From Pseudomonas sp. REP124 (GTDB lineage Bacteria; Pseudomonadota; Gammaproteobacteria; Pseudomonadales; Pseudomonadaceae): DNA of 50,009 nt. Made by a program: the position numbers and the translations under genes. Positions within the stretch are counted from its first letter, which is position 1; each line of letters opens with the position of its first letter. The stretch is taken from NCBI RefSeq assembly GCF_020164475.1, contig NZ_JAIQWX010000034.1, forward strand, positions 1 through 50,009. Direction: 5' to 3'. Below the pieces are notes generated by a model that was given only the letters and a program-made list of their open reading frames with translations, ran no database searches and was not told the origin of the DNA. Shown here piece after piece: positions 32,638-42,287 of this stretch.

Positions 32638-34620
32638 ATGTCTAATCGCTCACTGCACTTCAAGCTGTTCTGGACAGCGCTTATCGGCACCGTCGTCGTC
32701 ATGGCGCTGCTGCTCGGCTCCATCGCCTACATTGCCTATGGCAATTCCGTCAAAGAAACCTTCGCCCTGGTCGACAGCATCGTCAAGGCCAATGCCAAGG
32801 AAGTGGAAGTCGAACTCGGCGCCGGTTATACCGTGGCCGAATCCCTGGCCAGCGTCGCCACGGCAATGCAGCAAAAGCAGGTCGATCGCAAGACCGCCGA
32901 TGCGCTGACTCGCCAGCTGTTCGAGGCTAATCCGAACTTCCTCGGCCTGGGTCAGTACTGGGAACCGAACGCTTTCGATGGCAAGGACAGTGAGTTCGTC
33001 AACCAGCCCAGCCACGACGCCACGGGTCGTTACCTGACCTGGTGGAACCGCGCCGGCGGGTCGGTGAAATCCGAAGCGCTGAGCGGCTACGCCCCGGAAA
33101 ACTCCGACAACCAGTATTACTACCGCCCGCTGCATACCCGCCAGCCATGGGCGTCCGAACCCTATGCCTACAGCTTCGGCAACGGTCAGCAGGCGATGTT
33201 GGTGTCGATCATGCTGCCGCTTCTGCAAGGGGGCAAAGCCGTGGGTGTGGCGGGGGTCGATATTCCGCTGGAAAGCATCAACCGCCAGCTGGCGAAAATC
33301 GATGCCTACAAAGGCTACGGCGCTCTGGTCTCCAGTGACGGGCTGTACGCCAGCCATCCGGATGCCAAGCGCCTGGGCAAATCGGCCGATGAATTGCCGG
33401 CTGCTGCCAAGGACGCGATCAAGGCGGGCAAGGCCTACAGTTTCGAACTCGATGGCTGGGGTTATGTGCTGCAGCCGGTGCGTATCGGCAAGGCGCCAAA
33501 CAATTGGGCCTTGATGGTCGCTTATCCGCAGGCCGAGGCCATGGCGGGCATCAATCATTTCCTCTACACCGCGGTGATCATCGGTCTGGTGGCGTTGCTG
33601 GTATTGGCCATCGTGCTATGGCATTTGCTGGCGTGGCAGATTCGTCCGTTGTCAGGTCTGACCGTCGGCATCCAGGCCTGGGAAGGTGAGTTGGGGCTGC
33701 GTTTCGAACAGCGCAGTGGCGATGAAACCGGCAAGCTGGCCGGCGCGTTCAACCAGTTCATTCAGCGTCTGGGCAACCTCGTCGGCTCGATCCGCCAGAG
33801 CAGCACCACGCTGATGCAGATCTCCAATCACCTGGGCGACACCACTCAGGCTGTCGCCGAACGCGCGACCTCGCAGCACACCGCCACCGAGGAGATGGCC
33901 AGCGGCGTCACGGCCTTGGCGCACTCGGTGACCGAGATGTCGCAGCAGGCCGAGGATGTGGAGCAACTGGCGCGCAACACCGAAGTGCTGACCACCAACA
34001 TCTCCACCGACATGAGCCAGACCCTGGCCGGCATTACCCACATCGACCAGACCATGGACGTGGTGGCCGGTGCGGTGGGGGATCTGGAGAAGCGTTCGCA
34101 GCAGATCGCCGGGATCATCGCGGTGATTCGCAGCATCGCCGACCAGACCAACCTGCTGGCCCTGAACGCGGCGATCGAAGCCGCGCGCGCAGGGGAGCAG
34201 GGCCGTGGTTTTGCCGTGGTGGCCGACGAAGTGCGACAACTGGCGGAGCGCACCAGCCGTTCCACCGGTGAAATCGGCGAGATGATCGGCGCCATCGGTT
34301 CGGACGTGCGCAACACCGTGGCCAACGTGCAGCAGGTTGGCGAAGCGGTGCGCCAGGGCGTGGTGCAACTGACCACTTCGTCCCAGGGCGTGGATCAGAT
34401 CCGCCAGCATGCCCAGGACATCCTCACCCGCATCAGCGAAGTCGCACGCCAGACCCAGAGCCAGGCCGCGACCGGCGAGCAATTGTCGGTGGCGATCCAG
34501 GGCGTCAGCCGAATCTCCGAACAGAACGACCAGGCAATCCGCAGCCTGCTCGACCAGTCGGTGAAACTGCGCGATCAGGCCGGGTCGCTGAGTCAGCAAC
34601 TGACCCAATTCCGCGATTGA
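32638..34620 (+). CDS. Methyl-accepting chemotaxis protein with Cache sensor
   Basis: This 660-residue receptor has a first membrane segment at about 9-34 and a large periplasmic double-Cache-type sensor (about 40-300; [33 protein letters not shown]). A second membrane segment lies at about 307-330, then HAMP, and a methylated signalling domain with the conserved tip [20 protein letters not shown] near 495-515. Cache receptors commonly sense amino acids, amines or organic acids; the motifs visible do not fix the ligand. It stands alone with a REPIN downstream. The ATG at 32632 is an alternative start two codons earlier. Confidence 0.93.
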   Translation: MSNRSLHFKLFWTALIGTVVVMALLLGSIAYIAYGNSVKETFALVDSIVKANAKEVEVELGAGYTVAESLASVATAMQQKQVDRKTADALTRQLFEANPNFLGLGQYWEPNAFDGKDSEFVNQPSHDATGRYLTWWNRAGGSVKSEALSGYAPENSDNQYYYRPLHTRQPWASEPYAYSFGNGQQAMLVSIMLPLLQGGKAVGVAGVDIPLESINRQLAKIDAYKGYGALVSSDGLYASHPDAKRLGKSADELPAAAKDAIKAGKAYSFELDGWGYVLQPVRIGKAPNNWALMVAYPQAEAMAGINHFLYTAVIIGLVALLVLAIVLWHLLAWQIRPLSGLTVGIQAWEGELGLRFEQRSGDETGKLAGAFNQFIQRLGNLVGSIRQSSTTLMQISNHLGDTTQAVAERATSQHTATEEMASGVTALAHSVTEMSQQAEDVEQLARNTEVLTTNISTDMSQTLAGITHIDQTMDVVAGAVGDLEKRSQQIAGIIAVIRSIADQTNLLALNAAIEAARAGEQGRGFAVVADEVRQLAERTSRSTGEIGEMIGAIGSDVRNTVANVQQVGEAVRQGVVQLTTSSQGVDQIRQHAQDILTRISEVARQTQSQAATGEQLSVAIQGVSRISEQNDQAIRSLLDQSVKLRDQAGSLSQQLTQFRD

Positions 34621-34623
34621 CCC

Positions 34624-34715
34624 TGTAGGAGCGTGGCTTGCCCGCGAAGAGGCCGGCACATCCAACAATGATGTTGGCTGTCCTGACGCCTTCGCGGGCA
34701 AGCCACGCTCCCACA
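34624..34715. repeat. REPIN after the chemoreceptor gene
   Basis: Left arm TGTAGGAGCGTGGCTTGCCC; right arm GGGCAAGCCACGCTCCCACA. The arms differ at one terminal position (TGTAGG against CCCACA, which would be TGTGGG), so the two halves come from the two main subtypes. Confidence 0.85.
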
Positions 34716-34758
34716 GGGATTGGGGTATGTCCCGAATTTATGGTTCACCTACAACCAC

Positions 34759-34849
34759 TGTGGGAGCGGGCTTGCTCGCGAAGAGGCCGGTACATTCAGC
34801 ATTGATGTTGACTGAGCCGACGCCTTCGCGGGCAAGCCTCGCTCCTACA
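34759..34849. repeat. Chimeric REPIN before the LacI gene
   Basis: The left arm is TGTGGGAGCGGGCTTGCTCG and the right arm is GGGCAAGCCTCGCTCCTACA. The arms belong to different subtypes and do not pair fully, suggesting exchange between REPINs. Confidence 0.85.
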
Positions 34850-34872
34850 GTGGATCGGTGTGTCGGGCGCCA

Positions 34873-35880
34873 CTATTTCTCATGTTTCACCGCCGCCGTA
34901 CTCCCCCGCAACGCCAACTCAAACGGCAGCACCACATGCCGCTCGGCCAGCGGTTTTTTCTCGATCAGTGCGATCAGCATTTCCACCGCTTTCTGTCCGA
35001 ACACTTCAGCCGGTTGCGCGATGGTGGTCAGTGGTGGGTCGCAGTAGGCGGCGAAGGGGATGTCGTCGAAGCCTACCAGGGAGATGTCCTCGGGCACCCG
35101 CAAACCTTGCTCCTTGATGCGTTTCAACGCACCGATGGCCATTTCATCGTTCTCGCAAAACAGCGCCGTCGGGCGTTCTGAAAGCGCCAGCAGCGCGGCG
35201 GCACCGTCGTGGCCGGCTTGCAGGGTGAAGTCGCCGTGGCAGATCAGGGCCGGGTCGCAGGTGATGCCCGCCGCCTGCAGGGCATCCTGATAACCGGCCA
35301 CTCGGTCGCGGGTCAGCGGGCTGCTTTTCGGGCCCTTGATCAAGCCGATGCGACGGTGGCCCAAGCCGATCAAATGTTCGGTCATGGCCTTGGCCGCGGC
35401 CCGGTTATCGAGGCTGATGGTCGGATGCCGACCGCCCTGGATAACCTCGCACGCATTGACGATCGGCGCAGGTTCCAGGTTGTGACAGGGCTCGGCAAAC
35501 GGGTCGAAAGCCCGCAACTGGATCACGCCATCGGCCTGATGGTTGTGCACCAGTTCGGCGAATTCCCGTTCGATGTCCTCGCGGCCCTGGGTGTCGCACA
35601 GCAGCACTCGATACCCGGCAGTCTGCGCCGCTTGCTGGGCGCCGCTGATGACCCGGGCGAAGAAGGTATTGGCGATGGTCGGCACCAGAATCACCAGGTT
35701 GCCGGTGCGCCGCGAACGAAACTGCACCGCCATCAGGTTCGGCCGGTAACCGGCCTGTTCCACGGCAGCGTTGACCTTGTCGCGAGTCTCGGGGAGCACG
35801 CGCTCCGGAGACTTCAGGGTCCGGGACACTGTGGCGACCGAGACGCCGGCCAGACGGGCCACTTCACGGATATTGGACAA
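34873..35880 (-). CDS. LacI-family transcriptional repressor
   Basis: This 335-residue protein has a LacI HTH with hinge (about residues 1-58; IREVARLAGVSVATVSRTLK) and a periplasmic-binding-protein-like sugar domain. The frame is open 26 codons further upstream, but TTG at 35880, preceded by GAGGTGATT, gives normal LacI length and puts the HTH at the N-terminus; I take it as the start. It is divergent from an oxidoreductase-isomerase-transporter operon, with a perfect palindromic operator between. It probably represses that operon and responds to a sugar or cyclitol. Confidence 0.9.
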   Translation of the reverse strand: MSNIREVARLAGVSVATVSRTLKSPERVLPETRDKVNAAVEQAGYRPNLMAVQFRSRRTGNLVILVPTIANTFFARVISGAQQAAQTAGYRVLLCDTQGREDIEREFAELVHNHQADGVIQLRAFDPFAEPCHNLEPAPIVNACEVIQGGRHPTISLDNRAAAKAMTEHLIGLGHRRIGLIKGPKSSPLTRDRVAGYQDALQAAGITCDPALICHGDFTLQAGHDGAAALLALSERPTALFCENDEMAIGALKRIKEQGLRVPEDISLVGFDDIPFAAYCDPPLTTIAQPAEVFGQKAVEMLIALIEKKPLAERHVVLPFELALRGSTAAVKHEK

Positions 35881-36003
35881 AATCACCTCACTTTCGAACC
35901 GCGCGGCCGGGGAGCTTACCGCAGGATGGCTATCGGCTGAAATGCTCACCGGTGGCATTCGGGGTTTGACACCTGTGCTGACTGAGCCTACATTTCCGCC
36001 ACG

Positions 36004-36019
36004 ATGTAACCGGTTACAT
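36004..36019. promoter_or_regulatory. LacI-type operator ATGTAACCGGTTACAT
   Basis: A perfect 16-base palindrome with the central CG typical of LacI-family operators. It lies 36 bases before the oxidoreductase ATG, and 123 bases before the LacI start. It is the natural target of the adjacent LacI regulator. Confidence 0.8.
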
Positions 36020-36055
36020 TATTCAGCGGTTACCCAAAACAAGAGAGTCCTTGCG

Positions 36056-37219
36056 ATGAACGCTGTGCCAAAAATCAGAATGGGTTTTGTCGGGGGCGGC
36101 GAGGGCGCGTTCATCGCCACGGCTCACCGACAGGCCGCCGGGCTCGACGGACGCTTCGAACTGGTGTGCGGTGCGTTCAGCCGCGATCCCCTGAACAACC
36201 AGCGAACCGGCGTTGCCCTGGGCTTGCCGGATTCCCGTTGCTACAGCGACTGGCGCCACATGCTCGAAGCCGAGCGCGCGTTGCCCGCCGAACAACGCAT
36301 GGAATTGCTGATCATCGTCACCCCCAATCATCTGCATGCACCCGTGGCCGGCGAGGCGCTGAGCGCGGGTTTCCATGTGTTCAGCGAAAAGCCTGCGGCG
36401 CTGAATCTCGGCGAATTGCTCGCGCTCAAAGACGTGGTCGAGCGCAGCAACCGCCTCTACGGTCTGGCTCACACCTATCTGGGCTATCCGATGGTCTGGC
36501 AGGCCCGGGACATGGTGCGCAACGGCGTGATCGGCAGCGTGCGCAAAGTGATCGTCGAATACCCGCAAGGCTGGCTCAGCCAGGACGTGGCCGGGCAGGG
36601 CAACAAGCAGGCGGCCTGGCGCGATCTGCCGGAGCAGTCCGGGCTGGGCGGTTGCATCGGTGACATCGGTACCCATGCCTTCTCCCTGGCCGAGTTCGTT
36701 GCCGATCAACCGATCAAGCAGATCTGCGCGATGCTCAACGTCCACATCGAAGGCCGGCAACTGGATGATGACGCCTCGATGTTGTTCAAGATGGCCGATG
36801 GCGCCAGCGGCATGCTGATTGCCAGCCAGGTCTGCGCCGGTGAAGAGAACCCGCTGAAGATTCGCATCTATGGCGACAAGGGTGGCCTTGAATGGCGCCA
36901 GGAAGAACCCGCCAGCCTGATCCACCGCGCCCTCGATCAACCCCTGCGCATCCTGCGTTCCGGTGTCGGCCAGCCATGGTTGTGCGACGCCGCGAGCCGA
37001 CGCATGCGCCTGCCCGCCGGGCATCCCGAAGGCTACCTCGAAGCCATGGCCAACCTGTATGGCGATTTTGCCACGGCCATTCGTGGCGAAGTGGCGGGGC
37101 CTGACGCCCCCGGTGTGCCGGGTATCGAGATCGGCCTGCGGGGCATGGCGTTCATCGAGGCGGCGATCGCCAACCATCGCGGCGACACCAAGTGGACCGA
37201 ACTGGCGTGCAACCCATGA
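36056..37219 (+). CDS. Gfo/Idh/MocA-family oxidoreductase
   Basis: This 387-residue protein has an N-terminal NAD(P) Rossmann fold (GFVGGGEGAFIATAHR, residues 10-25), the family motif SEKPAALN around residue 113-120, and a C-terminal alpha/beta domain with GGCIGDIGTHAFSLAEF near 200-216 that holds the catalytic His/Asp. Members oxidise or reduce hydroxyls of sugars, inositols or their derivatives. It is the first gene of the LacI-controlled operon. GAGAG precedes the ATG. The particular sugar is unknown. Confidence 0.9.
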   Translation: MNAVPKIRMGFVGGGEGAFIATAHRQAAGLDGRFELVCGAFSRDPLNNQRTGVALGLPDSRCYSDWRHMLEAERALPAEQRMELLIIVTPNHLHAPVAGEALSAGFHVFSEKPAALNLGELLALKDVVERSNRLYGLAHTYLGYPMVWQARDMVRNGVIGSVRKVIVEYPQGWLSQDVAGQGNKQAAWRDLPEQSGLGGCIGDIGTHAFSLAEFVADQPIKQICAMLNVHIEGRQLDDDASMLFKMADGASGMLIASQVCAGEENPLKIRIYGDKGGLEWRQEEPASLIHRALDQPLRILRSGVGQPWLCDAASRRMRLPAGHPEGYLEAMANLYGDFATAIRGEVAGPDAPGVPGIEIGLRGMAFIEAAIANHRGDTKWTELACNP

Positions 37220-37233
37220 ACCTGGAGACTTCC

Positions 37234-38316
37234 GTGACCGATTCCCCGACACCACCCACGGGCCTGCGCGGCCCGGGCATTTTCCTCGCGCAGTTCATGT
37301 CCGATCAGGCGCCGTTCGACACCCTGGCCAACATCGCCCGCTGGGCTGCCTCCCAAGGCTACAAAGCCATTCAGTTGCCGACCTTGGGCACGCAGTTCAT
37401 CGACCTTGCGCGAGCTGCCGAAAGCCAGAGCTATTGCGACGAGTTGAAGGCCGTCTGCGCTGAAGCCGGGGTGCAGATCAGCGAACTGTCGACTCACCTG
37501 CAAGGGCAACTGGTGGCCGTGCATCCGGCGTTCGACACGCTGTTCGACGACTTCGCACCCGCTCACCTGCGCGGCCAGCCTGAAGCACGCACCGCCTGGG
37601 CCATTGAGCAATTGAAACTCGCCGCCCGGGCCAGCCAGCGTCTGGGCCTGAAGGCGCATGCGACCTTTTCCGGCGCCTTGCTCTGGCCCTATGTCTACCC
37701 TTGGCCGCAGCGCCCGAGTGGCCTGGTCGAGCAGGGTTTCGATGAACTCGCCCGGCGATGGTTGCCGATTCTCGACTGCTTCGAAGAGGCCGGTGTCGAC
37801 CTGTGCTACGAAATCCACCCCGGCGAAGACCTGCACGACGGCGCCTCGTTCGAGCGTTTTCTCGAGGCGGTCGATCACCATCCGCGCGCGGCGATTCTCT
37901 ACGACCCCAGCCACCTGTTGCTGCAGCAAATGGACTACCTGGGCTTCATCGACCGTTACCACGCGCGCATTCGCATGTTCCACGTCAAGGACGCCGAGTT
38001 CCGGCCCGACGCCCGCTCGGGTGTCTACGGCGGTTATCAGGGCTGGGTCGAGCGGCCGGGGCGTTTCCGTTCCCTGGGCGATGGCCAGATCGATTTCAAA
38101 TCGATCTTCAGCAAATTGGCCCAATACGACTTCCAGGGCTGGGCGGTGCTGGAATGGGAATGCTGCCTGAAGGATTCGGCGCAAGGCGCGGCCGAAGGTG
38201 CGGCGTTCATCGAGCGGCACATGATCGAAAAGACCCGCAAGGCTTTCGACGATTTCGCCGGCGTGTCGTCCGATGCCACCTTCAATCGACGATTGTTGGG
38301 CTTGCCCGACGCCTGA
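37234..38316 (+). CDS. Sugar phosphate isomerase/epimerase-like TIM barrel (AP endonuclease 2 family)
   Basis: This 360-residue TIM-barrel protein has probable metal ligands in CYEIHPGED, ILYDPSHLLLQ, FHVKDAEF and AVLEWECC. The family contains xylose-isomerase-like epimerases, IolE/IolI and 3-keto-sugar hydratases. The likely start is GTG at 37234 with GGAG six bases upstream; an ATG at 37216 overlapping the preceding stop (ATGA) is a second possibility. It follows the oxidoreductase directly, so the pair may convert one sugar or cyclitol in two steps, typically oxidation followed by isomerisation or elimination. Confidence 0.87.
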   Translation: MTDSPTPPTGLRGPGIFLAQFMSDQAPFDTLANIARWAASQGYKAIQLPTLGTQFIDLARAAESQSYCDELKAVCAEAGVQISELSTHLQGQLVAVHPAFDTLFDDFAPAHLRGQPEARTAWAIEQLKLAARASQRLGLKAHATFSGALLWPYVYPWPQRPSGLVEQGFDELARRWLPILDCFEEAGVDLCYEIHPGEDLHDGASFERFLEAVDHHPRAAILYDPSHLLLQQMDYLGFIDRYHARIRMFHVKDAEFRPDARSGVYGGYQGWVERPGRFRSLGDGQIDFKSIFSKLAQYDFQGWAVLEWECCLKDSAQGAAEGAAFIERHMIEKTRKAFDDFAGVSSDATFNRRLLGLPDA

Positions 38317-38368
38317 ACCTGTTTGCGTTTTCCATGCAGAAAAAAACAACAATAAGACGGTGACTGTT

Positions 38369-39604
38369 ATGAGCAAGATGAACGCGCGGCTAAGCGCAAT
38401 GATGTTTTTGCAGTTCTTTATCTGGGGTGGCTGGTTCGTCACCCTCGGCACGTTTCTGGCCAGCAATCTGGGGGCCAGTGGCGGGCAGATCGGCATGGCC
38501 TTCTCGACCCAGTCCTGGGGTGCGATCATTGCGCCTTTCGTGATTGGCCTGATCGCCGACCGTTTCTTCAATGCCGAGCGCATTCTCGCGGTCTTGCACC
38601 TGCTGGGTGCGGTGTTGCTGTTCCAGCTGTATCGCGCGCCGGACTTCAGCACCTTCTATCCGTTCGTGCTGGCCTACATGATGATCTACATGCCGACCCT
38701 GGCGCTGGTCAATTCCGTGGCGTTCCGGCAGATGCGCGACCCGGCGCTGGAGTTTTCCCGTATTCGCGTCTGGGGCACGGTGGGCTGGATCGTCGCCGGA
38801 CTGGTGATCAGTTTCGTGTTCGCCTGGGACTCCCAGGGCTCGATCGCCACCGGTGCCTTGCGCAACACCTTCCTGATGTCCGCCGTGGCTTCGCTGCTGT
38901 TGGGGCTCTACAGCTTCACCTTGCCATCTACCGCTCCGCTGAAAAACGAATCGGGCAACGGCGGCCTCAAGCAGATGCTCGGCCTGGACGCGCTGGGCCT
39001 GCTCAAGGATCGCAGTTACCTGGTGTTCTTCATCGCCTCGATCCTGATCTGCATTCCCCTGGCGTTCTACTACCAGAATGCCAACCCGTTCCTGGCGGAA
39101 ATCGGTGTGACCAACCCGACTGCGAAAATGGCCATCGGGCAGGTTTCCGAGGTGCTGTTCATGCTGCTGTTGCCGCTGTTCATTCACCGTTTCGGGATCA
39201 AGCTCGCGCTGCTGGTGGGCATGCTGGCGTGGGCGCTGCGCTACCTGCTGTTCGCCTATGGCAACAATGGCGACCTGGCCTTCATGTTGTTCACCGGCAT
39301 CGCCTTGCATGGCATCTGCTATGACTTCTTCTTCGTTTCCGGCCAGATCTATACCGACGCCAAGGCCTCGGAGCGTTTCAGAAGTTCCGCGCAGGGTTTG
39401 ATCACCCTGGCGACATACGGCCTGGGCATGCTGATCGGTTTCTGGGTGGCGGGGCAGGTGACCGATCACTACGCCGCAACGGCGGGCGGGCATGACTGGA
39501 AGAACATCTGGCTGTTCCCGGCCGGTTTTGCTCTGGCGATCTTTTTCTGCTTCTCCGTGGCGTTCAAGGGACGGCAACCGGTGGCGGCACAATCGCCGGC
39601 CTGA
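38369..39604 (+). CDS. MFS transporter, nucleoside:H+ symporter (NupG) type
   Basis: This 411-residue inner-membrane transporter has about 12 helices. Its start region MSKMNARLSAMMFLQFFIWG and WFVTLGTFL resemble the NupG/XapB family of nucleoside:proton symporters. The true substrate here is probably the sugar or cyclitol handled by the two preceding enzymes, possibly a glycoside or nucleoside-like compound. The frame is open 32 codons earlier, but that stretch overlaps the previous gene. It is the last gene of the operon; a REPIN follows. Confidence 0.87.
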   Translation: MSKMNARLSAMMFLQFFIWGGWFVTLGTFLASNLGASGGQIGMAFSTQSWGAIIAPFVIGLIADRFFNAERILAVLHLLGAVLLFQLYRAPDFSTFYPFVLAYMMIYMPTLALVNSVAFRQMRDPALEFSRIRVWGTVGWIVAGLVISFVFAWDSQGSIATGALRNTFLMSAVASLLLGLYSFTLPSTAPLKNESGNGGLKQMLGLDALGLLKDRSYLVFFIASILICIPLAFYYQNANPFLAEIGVTNPTAKMAIGQVSEVLFMLLLPLFIHRFGIKLALLVGMLAWALRYLLFAYGNNGDLAFMLFTGIALHGICYDFFFVSGQIYTDAKASERFRSSAQGLITLATYGLGMLIGFWVAGQVTDHYAATAGGHDWKNIWLFPAGFALAIFFCFSVAFKGRQPVAAQSPA

Positions 39605-39639
39605 CAGCCAACGGACTTTTGCTGATGAACCCGCTTTTC

Positions 39640-39740
39640 TGTAGGAGCGAGCATGCTCGCGATGGTCGTGAACGATAACGAGGGAAGCCTGACACCCAGC
39701 GTTATCGTTGACCTCCATCGCGAGCATGCTCGCTCCTACA
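39640..39740. repeat. REPIN between convergent operons
   Basis: Arms TGTAGGAGCGAGCATGCTCG and CGAGCATGCTCGCTCCTACA with the common spacer GATGGTCGTGAACGATAACG. It lies between the stops of the MFS gene and the TonB receptor gene. Confidence 0.9.
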
Positions 39741-39755
39741 GGGGAGGTGGTGATT

Positions 39756-42197
39756 TCAGAACGTCGGGGTGTATTTGACGCTGAACATCACATTCCGCGG
39801 ATCGCCGTAGTTGTTGTTGCCGTTGAGCTGGTTGTACGCCGCCGTGTAGTAATGCTTGTCGAACAGGTTGTTGGCGTTCAGCGCCAGGGCGATTTCAGGT
39901 GTCAGCTGATAGCCGACCCGCGCGCTCCACACGGTATAGCCCGGGATTTCATAGGTGTGTTCGTAACCCAGGGTATGACTTTGCGTGGTGAAGCCAAGGC
40001 CGGTGCTGACGCGATTCCAGTCGCCGCTGAACTGGTAGTCGCCCCACACCCGCAGCATGTGCTTGGGCGTCCAGGTGCTGAAGACCTTGCCTTCGTTTTC
40101 CGGGTCATCGAGGTACTTGGTGGTGTTGTAGGTATAGCCGGCAAACAATTGCAGGCCGCTGAGCACTTCGCCGCTGATCTCGGCGTCGATCCCCTGGCTG
40201 CGTACTTTCCCCGATGCCGTCGAGCAGTACCAGCCATCGCAGGCGAAGCCCGAGTCCAGATCATTGAGGGCACGGTTCTTCTGATCGTAGCGGAACACCG
40301 CCAGAGACGTGTTGACCCGTCCATCCATCAACTCGCCCTTGAGGCCGATTTCGTAGTTGCTGCCGATCACCGGCTTGAGCACCGAACCGCCCACATCACG
40401 TGCGGTTTGTGGTTCGAACACATCGGTGTAGCTGGCATACACGGCCCATTCGCGACTCAGGTCGTAGATGATCCCGGCGTAGGGCGTGACCTCACCGTTT
40501 TCGTTGGCGGTGCTTTCCGGTTCCGCGGTGGCAACGTCGCTGAAGGCTTGCTGAGTCCATGACTTGTAGCTGTAGTCATACCAGCTGACCCGCGAGCCGA
40601 GTACCAACGTCAACGGCTCGATCGGCTTGACCCGCCAGCTGCCGTACAGACCTTTTTGGCGGATGTCGTATTTGCTCGGCGTTCCGCGACCACCTTCGGT
40701 ATTGATCAAACCGTCATAACTGATGTCGGGGCGGTTGTGGTCGATGCCGAAGATGGTGTCGGTGCTGTCGTTGAAGGTTCGGGCGAAACGGTCATCCGAA
40801 TTCAACTTCTCGTAGTTGCCGCCGACCATGATTTCCTGCTGCATGGACAAGGCTTCGAAGCGCCCGACGAGGTTCATGTCCAGGCCATATTTGGTGGAGT
40901 CGAAATCGGTCACGAAGTCGGCGTACTGCACGCCGCTGCCATCGGCTTCAATGGCGTCGCCGATACTCTGCAGCCGCTGGTTTTTTGATTTGTTGTCTTC
41001 AGTCATGCGTACGCCGCCGACCTTGAACGTCCAGTCGTCGTTGAAACGGTGCTCCAGATCGGCGTAGACAGTCGTGACGTCGATCTCCGAATGGTTCCAG
41101 CGCGCGCCGGTGTATGTGGAGCGCGGCACATTGAGGGAGCTGCCATCGGCGTAGCGAGGCAGGCCGCGGACCATCGGGCGTGACTCGCCGTCGGAGTTGC
41201 TGACGGCAAGGCCCAGAGTGGTGTCCTCACGCAGGTCAATGTCCAGTGCGCCGTACAGCGAGTGCGTCCTGCTCCATTCGTAGTCGATGAACGAGTCGCT
41301 CCGGTCCTCGTCGGCCACGAAACGACCGCGAATGGTGCCGGTCTGGTTCAGCGGTCCGCCGGCGTCCAGTTGCAAGCCGTAATGATCCCAGGAGCCCGCC
41401 TTGGCGGTGACAGTCACGGTCGGCGCAACCTGGCCACGCTTGCGCACCAGATTGATTGCCCCGCCCGGGCTGCCGGTGCCCTGAAGCAATCCAGATGCCC
41501 CGCGCAGCACTTCCATGCGATCAAAGAAGATCAGGTCTTGCGTGGCCCAGTTGCCCAGCGCGTAGGAGTTGCGCAGGACCGGAACTCCGTCGTATTGCCA
41601 GTCATCGATCTGAAAACCGCGCGAGGTAATGATCATGCCTTTACCCACGCCCTGGACACCGACCAGGCCGGTGGTCTTGTTCACGGCATCCTTGAGGTCG
41701 GTCAGGTCCTGATCGTCCATCTGCTTGCGCGTCATGACAGTGATCGACTGCGGAATTTCCTTGAGGGTATGCACGCCCTTGCCGATGGTCACCGCTTTTG
41801 CAGCATAGGAGCCCGAGCCTTCGGTGGTGGCATCCAGGCTGTGTTCAACGATGTTGGTCGCGCCCAGTTGCACGGTGGCGTTACTGCCGGCGGCGGGCTC
41901 GACGCTGAAGTTGCCCTGTGCGGTCACGCGCAATTGCAGGCCGCTGCCTGTCAGCGCCGTTTGCATCGCCTGTTCCGGCGACATCTGGCCGATGACGGCA
42001 GGCGCCTGCTTGCCCTGGACCAGCGAAGGTTCCAGCGAAACGATTTGTCCGCTCTGGCTGGCGATGGCGTTCAGCGTACTGGCGAGCGGGCCAGCCGGCA
42101 GATTGAACGACAGGGTTTGCGCCTGGGCCATGGCAGGGCCTGCGAGACTCGCCAGGGCAACGGCTACGGACAGTGAGTGAGGCCACGGGTTGAACAC
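39756..42197 (-). CDS. TonB-dependent siderophore receptor with signalling (STN) domain
   Basis: This 813-residue outer-membrane receptor has a signal peptide (about residues 1-25), an STN secretin/TonB short domain (about 28-100; LSFNLPAGPLASTLNAIASQ) for cell-surface signalling, a plug domain (LKEIPQSITVMTRKQMDDQD onward) and a 22-strand barrel ending in aromatic Phe (KYTPTF). It should import a ferric siderophore and signal to FecR. The GTG start at 42197 is supported by AGGAG six bases upstream; the frame is open 22 codons further but with no site there. The siderophore is not identifiable. Confidence 0.92.
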   Translation of the reverse strand: MFNPWPHSLSVAVALASLAGPAMAQAQTLSFNLPAGPLASTLNAIASQSGQIVSLEPSLVQGKQAPAVIGQMSPEQAMQTALTGSGLQLRVTAQGNFSVEPAAGSNATVQLGATNIVEHSLDATTEGSGSYAAKAVTIGKGVHTLKEIPQSITVMTRKQMDDQDLTDLKDAVNKTTGLVGVQGVGKGMIITSRGFQIDDWQYDGVPVLRNSYALGNWATQDLIFFDRMEVLRGASGLLQGTGSPGGAINLVRKRGQVAPTVTVTAKAGSWDHYGLQLDAGGPLNQTGTIRGRFVADEDRSDSFIDYEWSRTHSLYGALDIDLREDTTLGLAVSNSDGESRPMVRGLPRYADGSSLNVPRSTYTGARWNHSEIDVTTVYADLEHRFNDDWTFKVGGVRMTEDNKSKNQRLQSIGDAIEADGSGVQYADFVTDFDSTKYGLDMNLVGRFEALSMQQEIMVGGNYEKLNSDDRFARTFNDSTDTIFGIDHNRPDISYDGLINTEGGRGTPSKYDIRQKGLYGSWRVKPIEPLTLVLGSRVSWYDYSYKSWTQQAFSDVATAEPESTANENGEVTPYAGIIYDLSREWAVYASYTDVFEPQTARDVGGSVLKPVIGSNYEIGLKGELMDGRVNTSLAVFRYDQKNRALNDLDSGFACDGWYCSTASGKVRSQGIDAEISGEVLSGLQLFAGYTYNTTKYLDDPENEGKVFSTWTPKHMLRVWGDYQFSGDWNRVSTGLGFTTQSHTLGYEHTYEIPGYTVWSARVGYQLTPEIALALNANNLFDKHYYTAAYNQLNGNNNYGDPRNVMFSVKYTPTF

Positions 42198-42255
42198 AGC
42201 ATTCTCCTGAAGGTTTGTAAGTGTCAGGAGATAGGTGGGGCGAGAAATGAAAACC

Positions 42256-42278
42256 GGACACAAATAAGAAAGATTTCC
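42256..42278 (-). promoter_or_regulatory. Candidate FecI-type promoter of the receptor gene
   Basis: On the minus strand GGAAAT (42278-42273) and TGTCC (42260-42256) lie upstream of the receptor start, with TTCTTATTT between them. E. coli fecA, read by FecI, has GGAAAA, the same TTCTTATTT and TGTCC. The gap here is 12 bases, about four shorter than in fecA, which weakens the match. Confidence 0.45.
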
Positions 42279-42287
42279 AAAAAATAA

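Noticed and set aside
34873..35958. 26-residue N-terminal extension of the LacI protein
   Set aside because: The TTG at 35880 with GAGGTGATT before it gives the standard LacI N-terminus.
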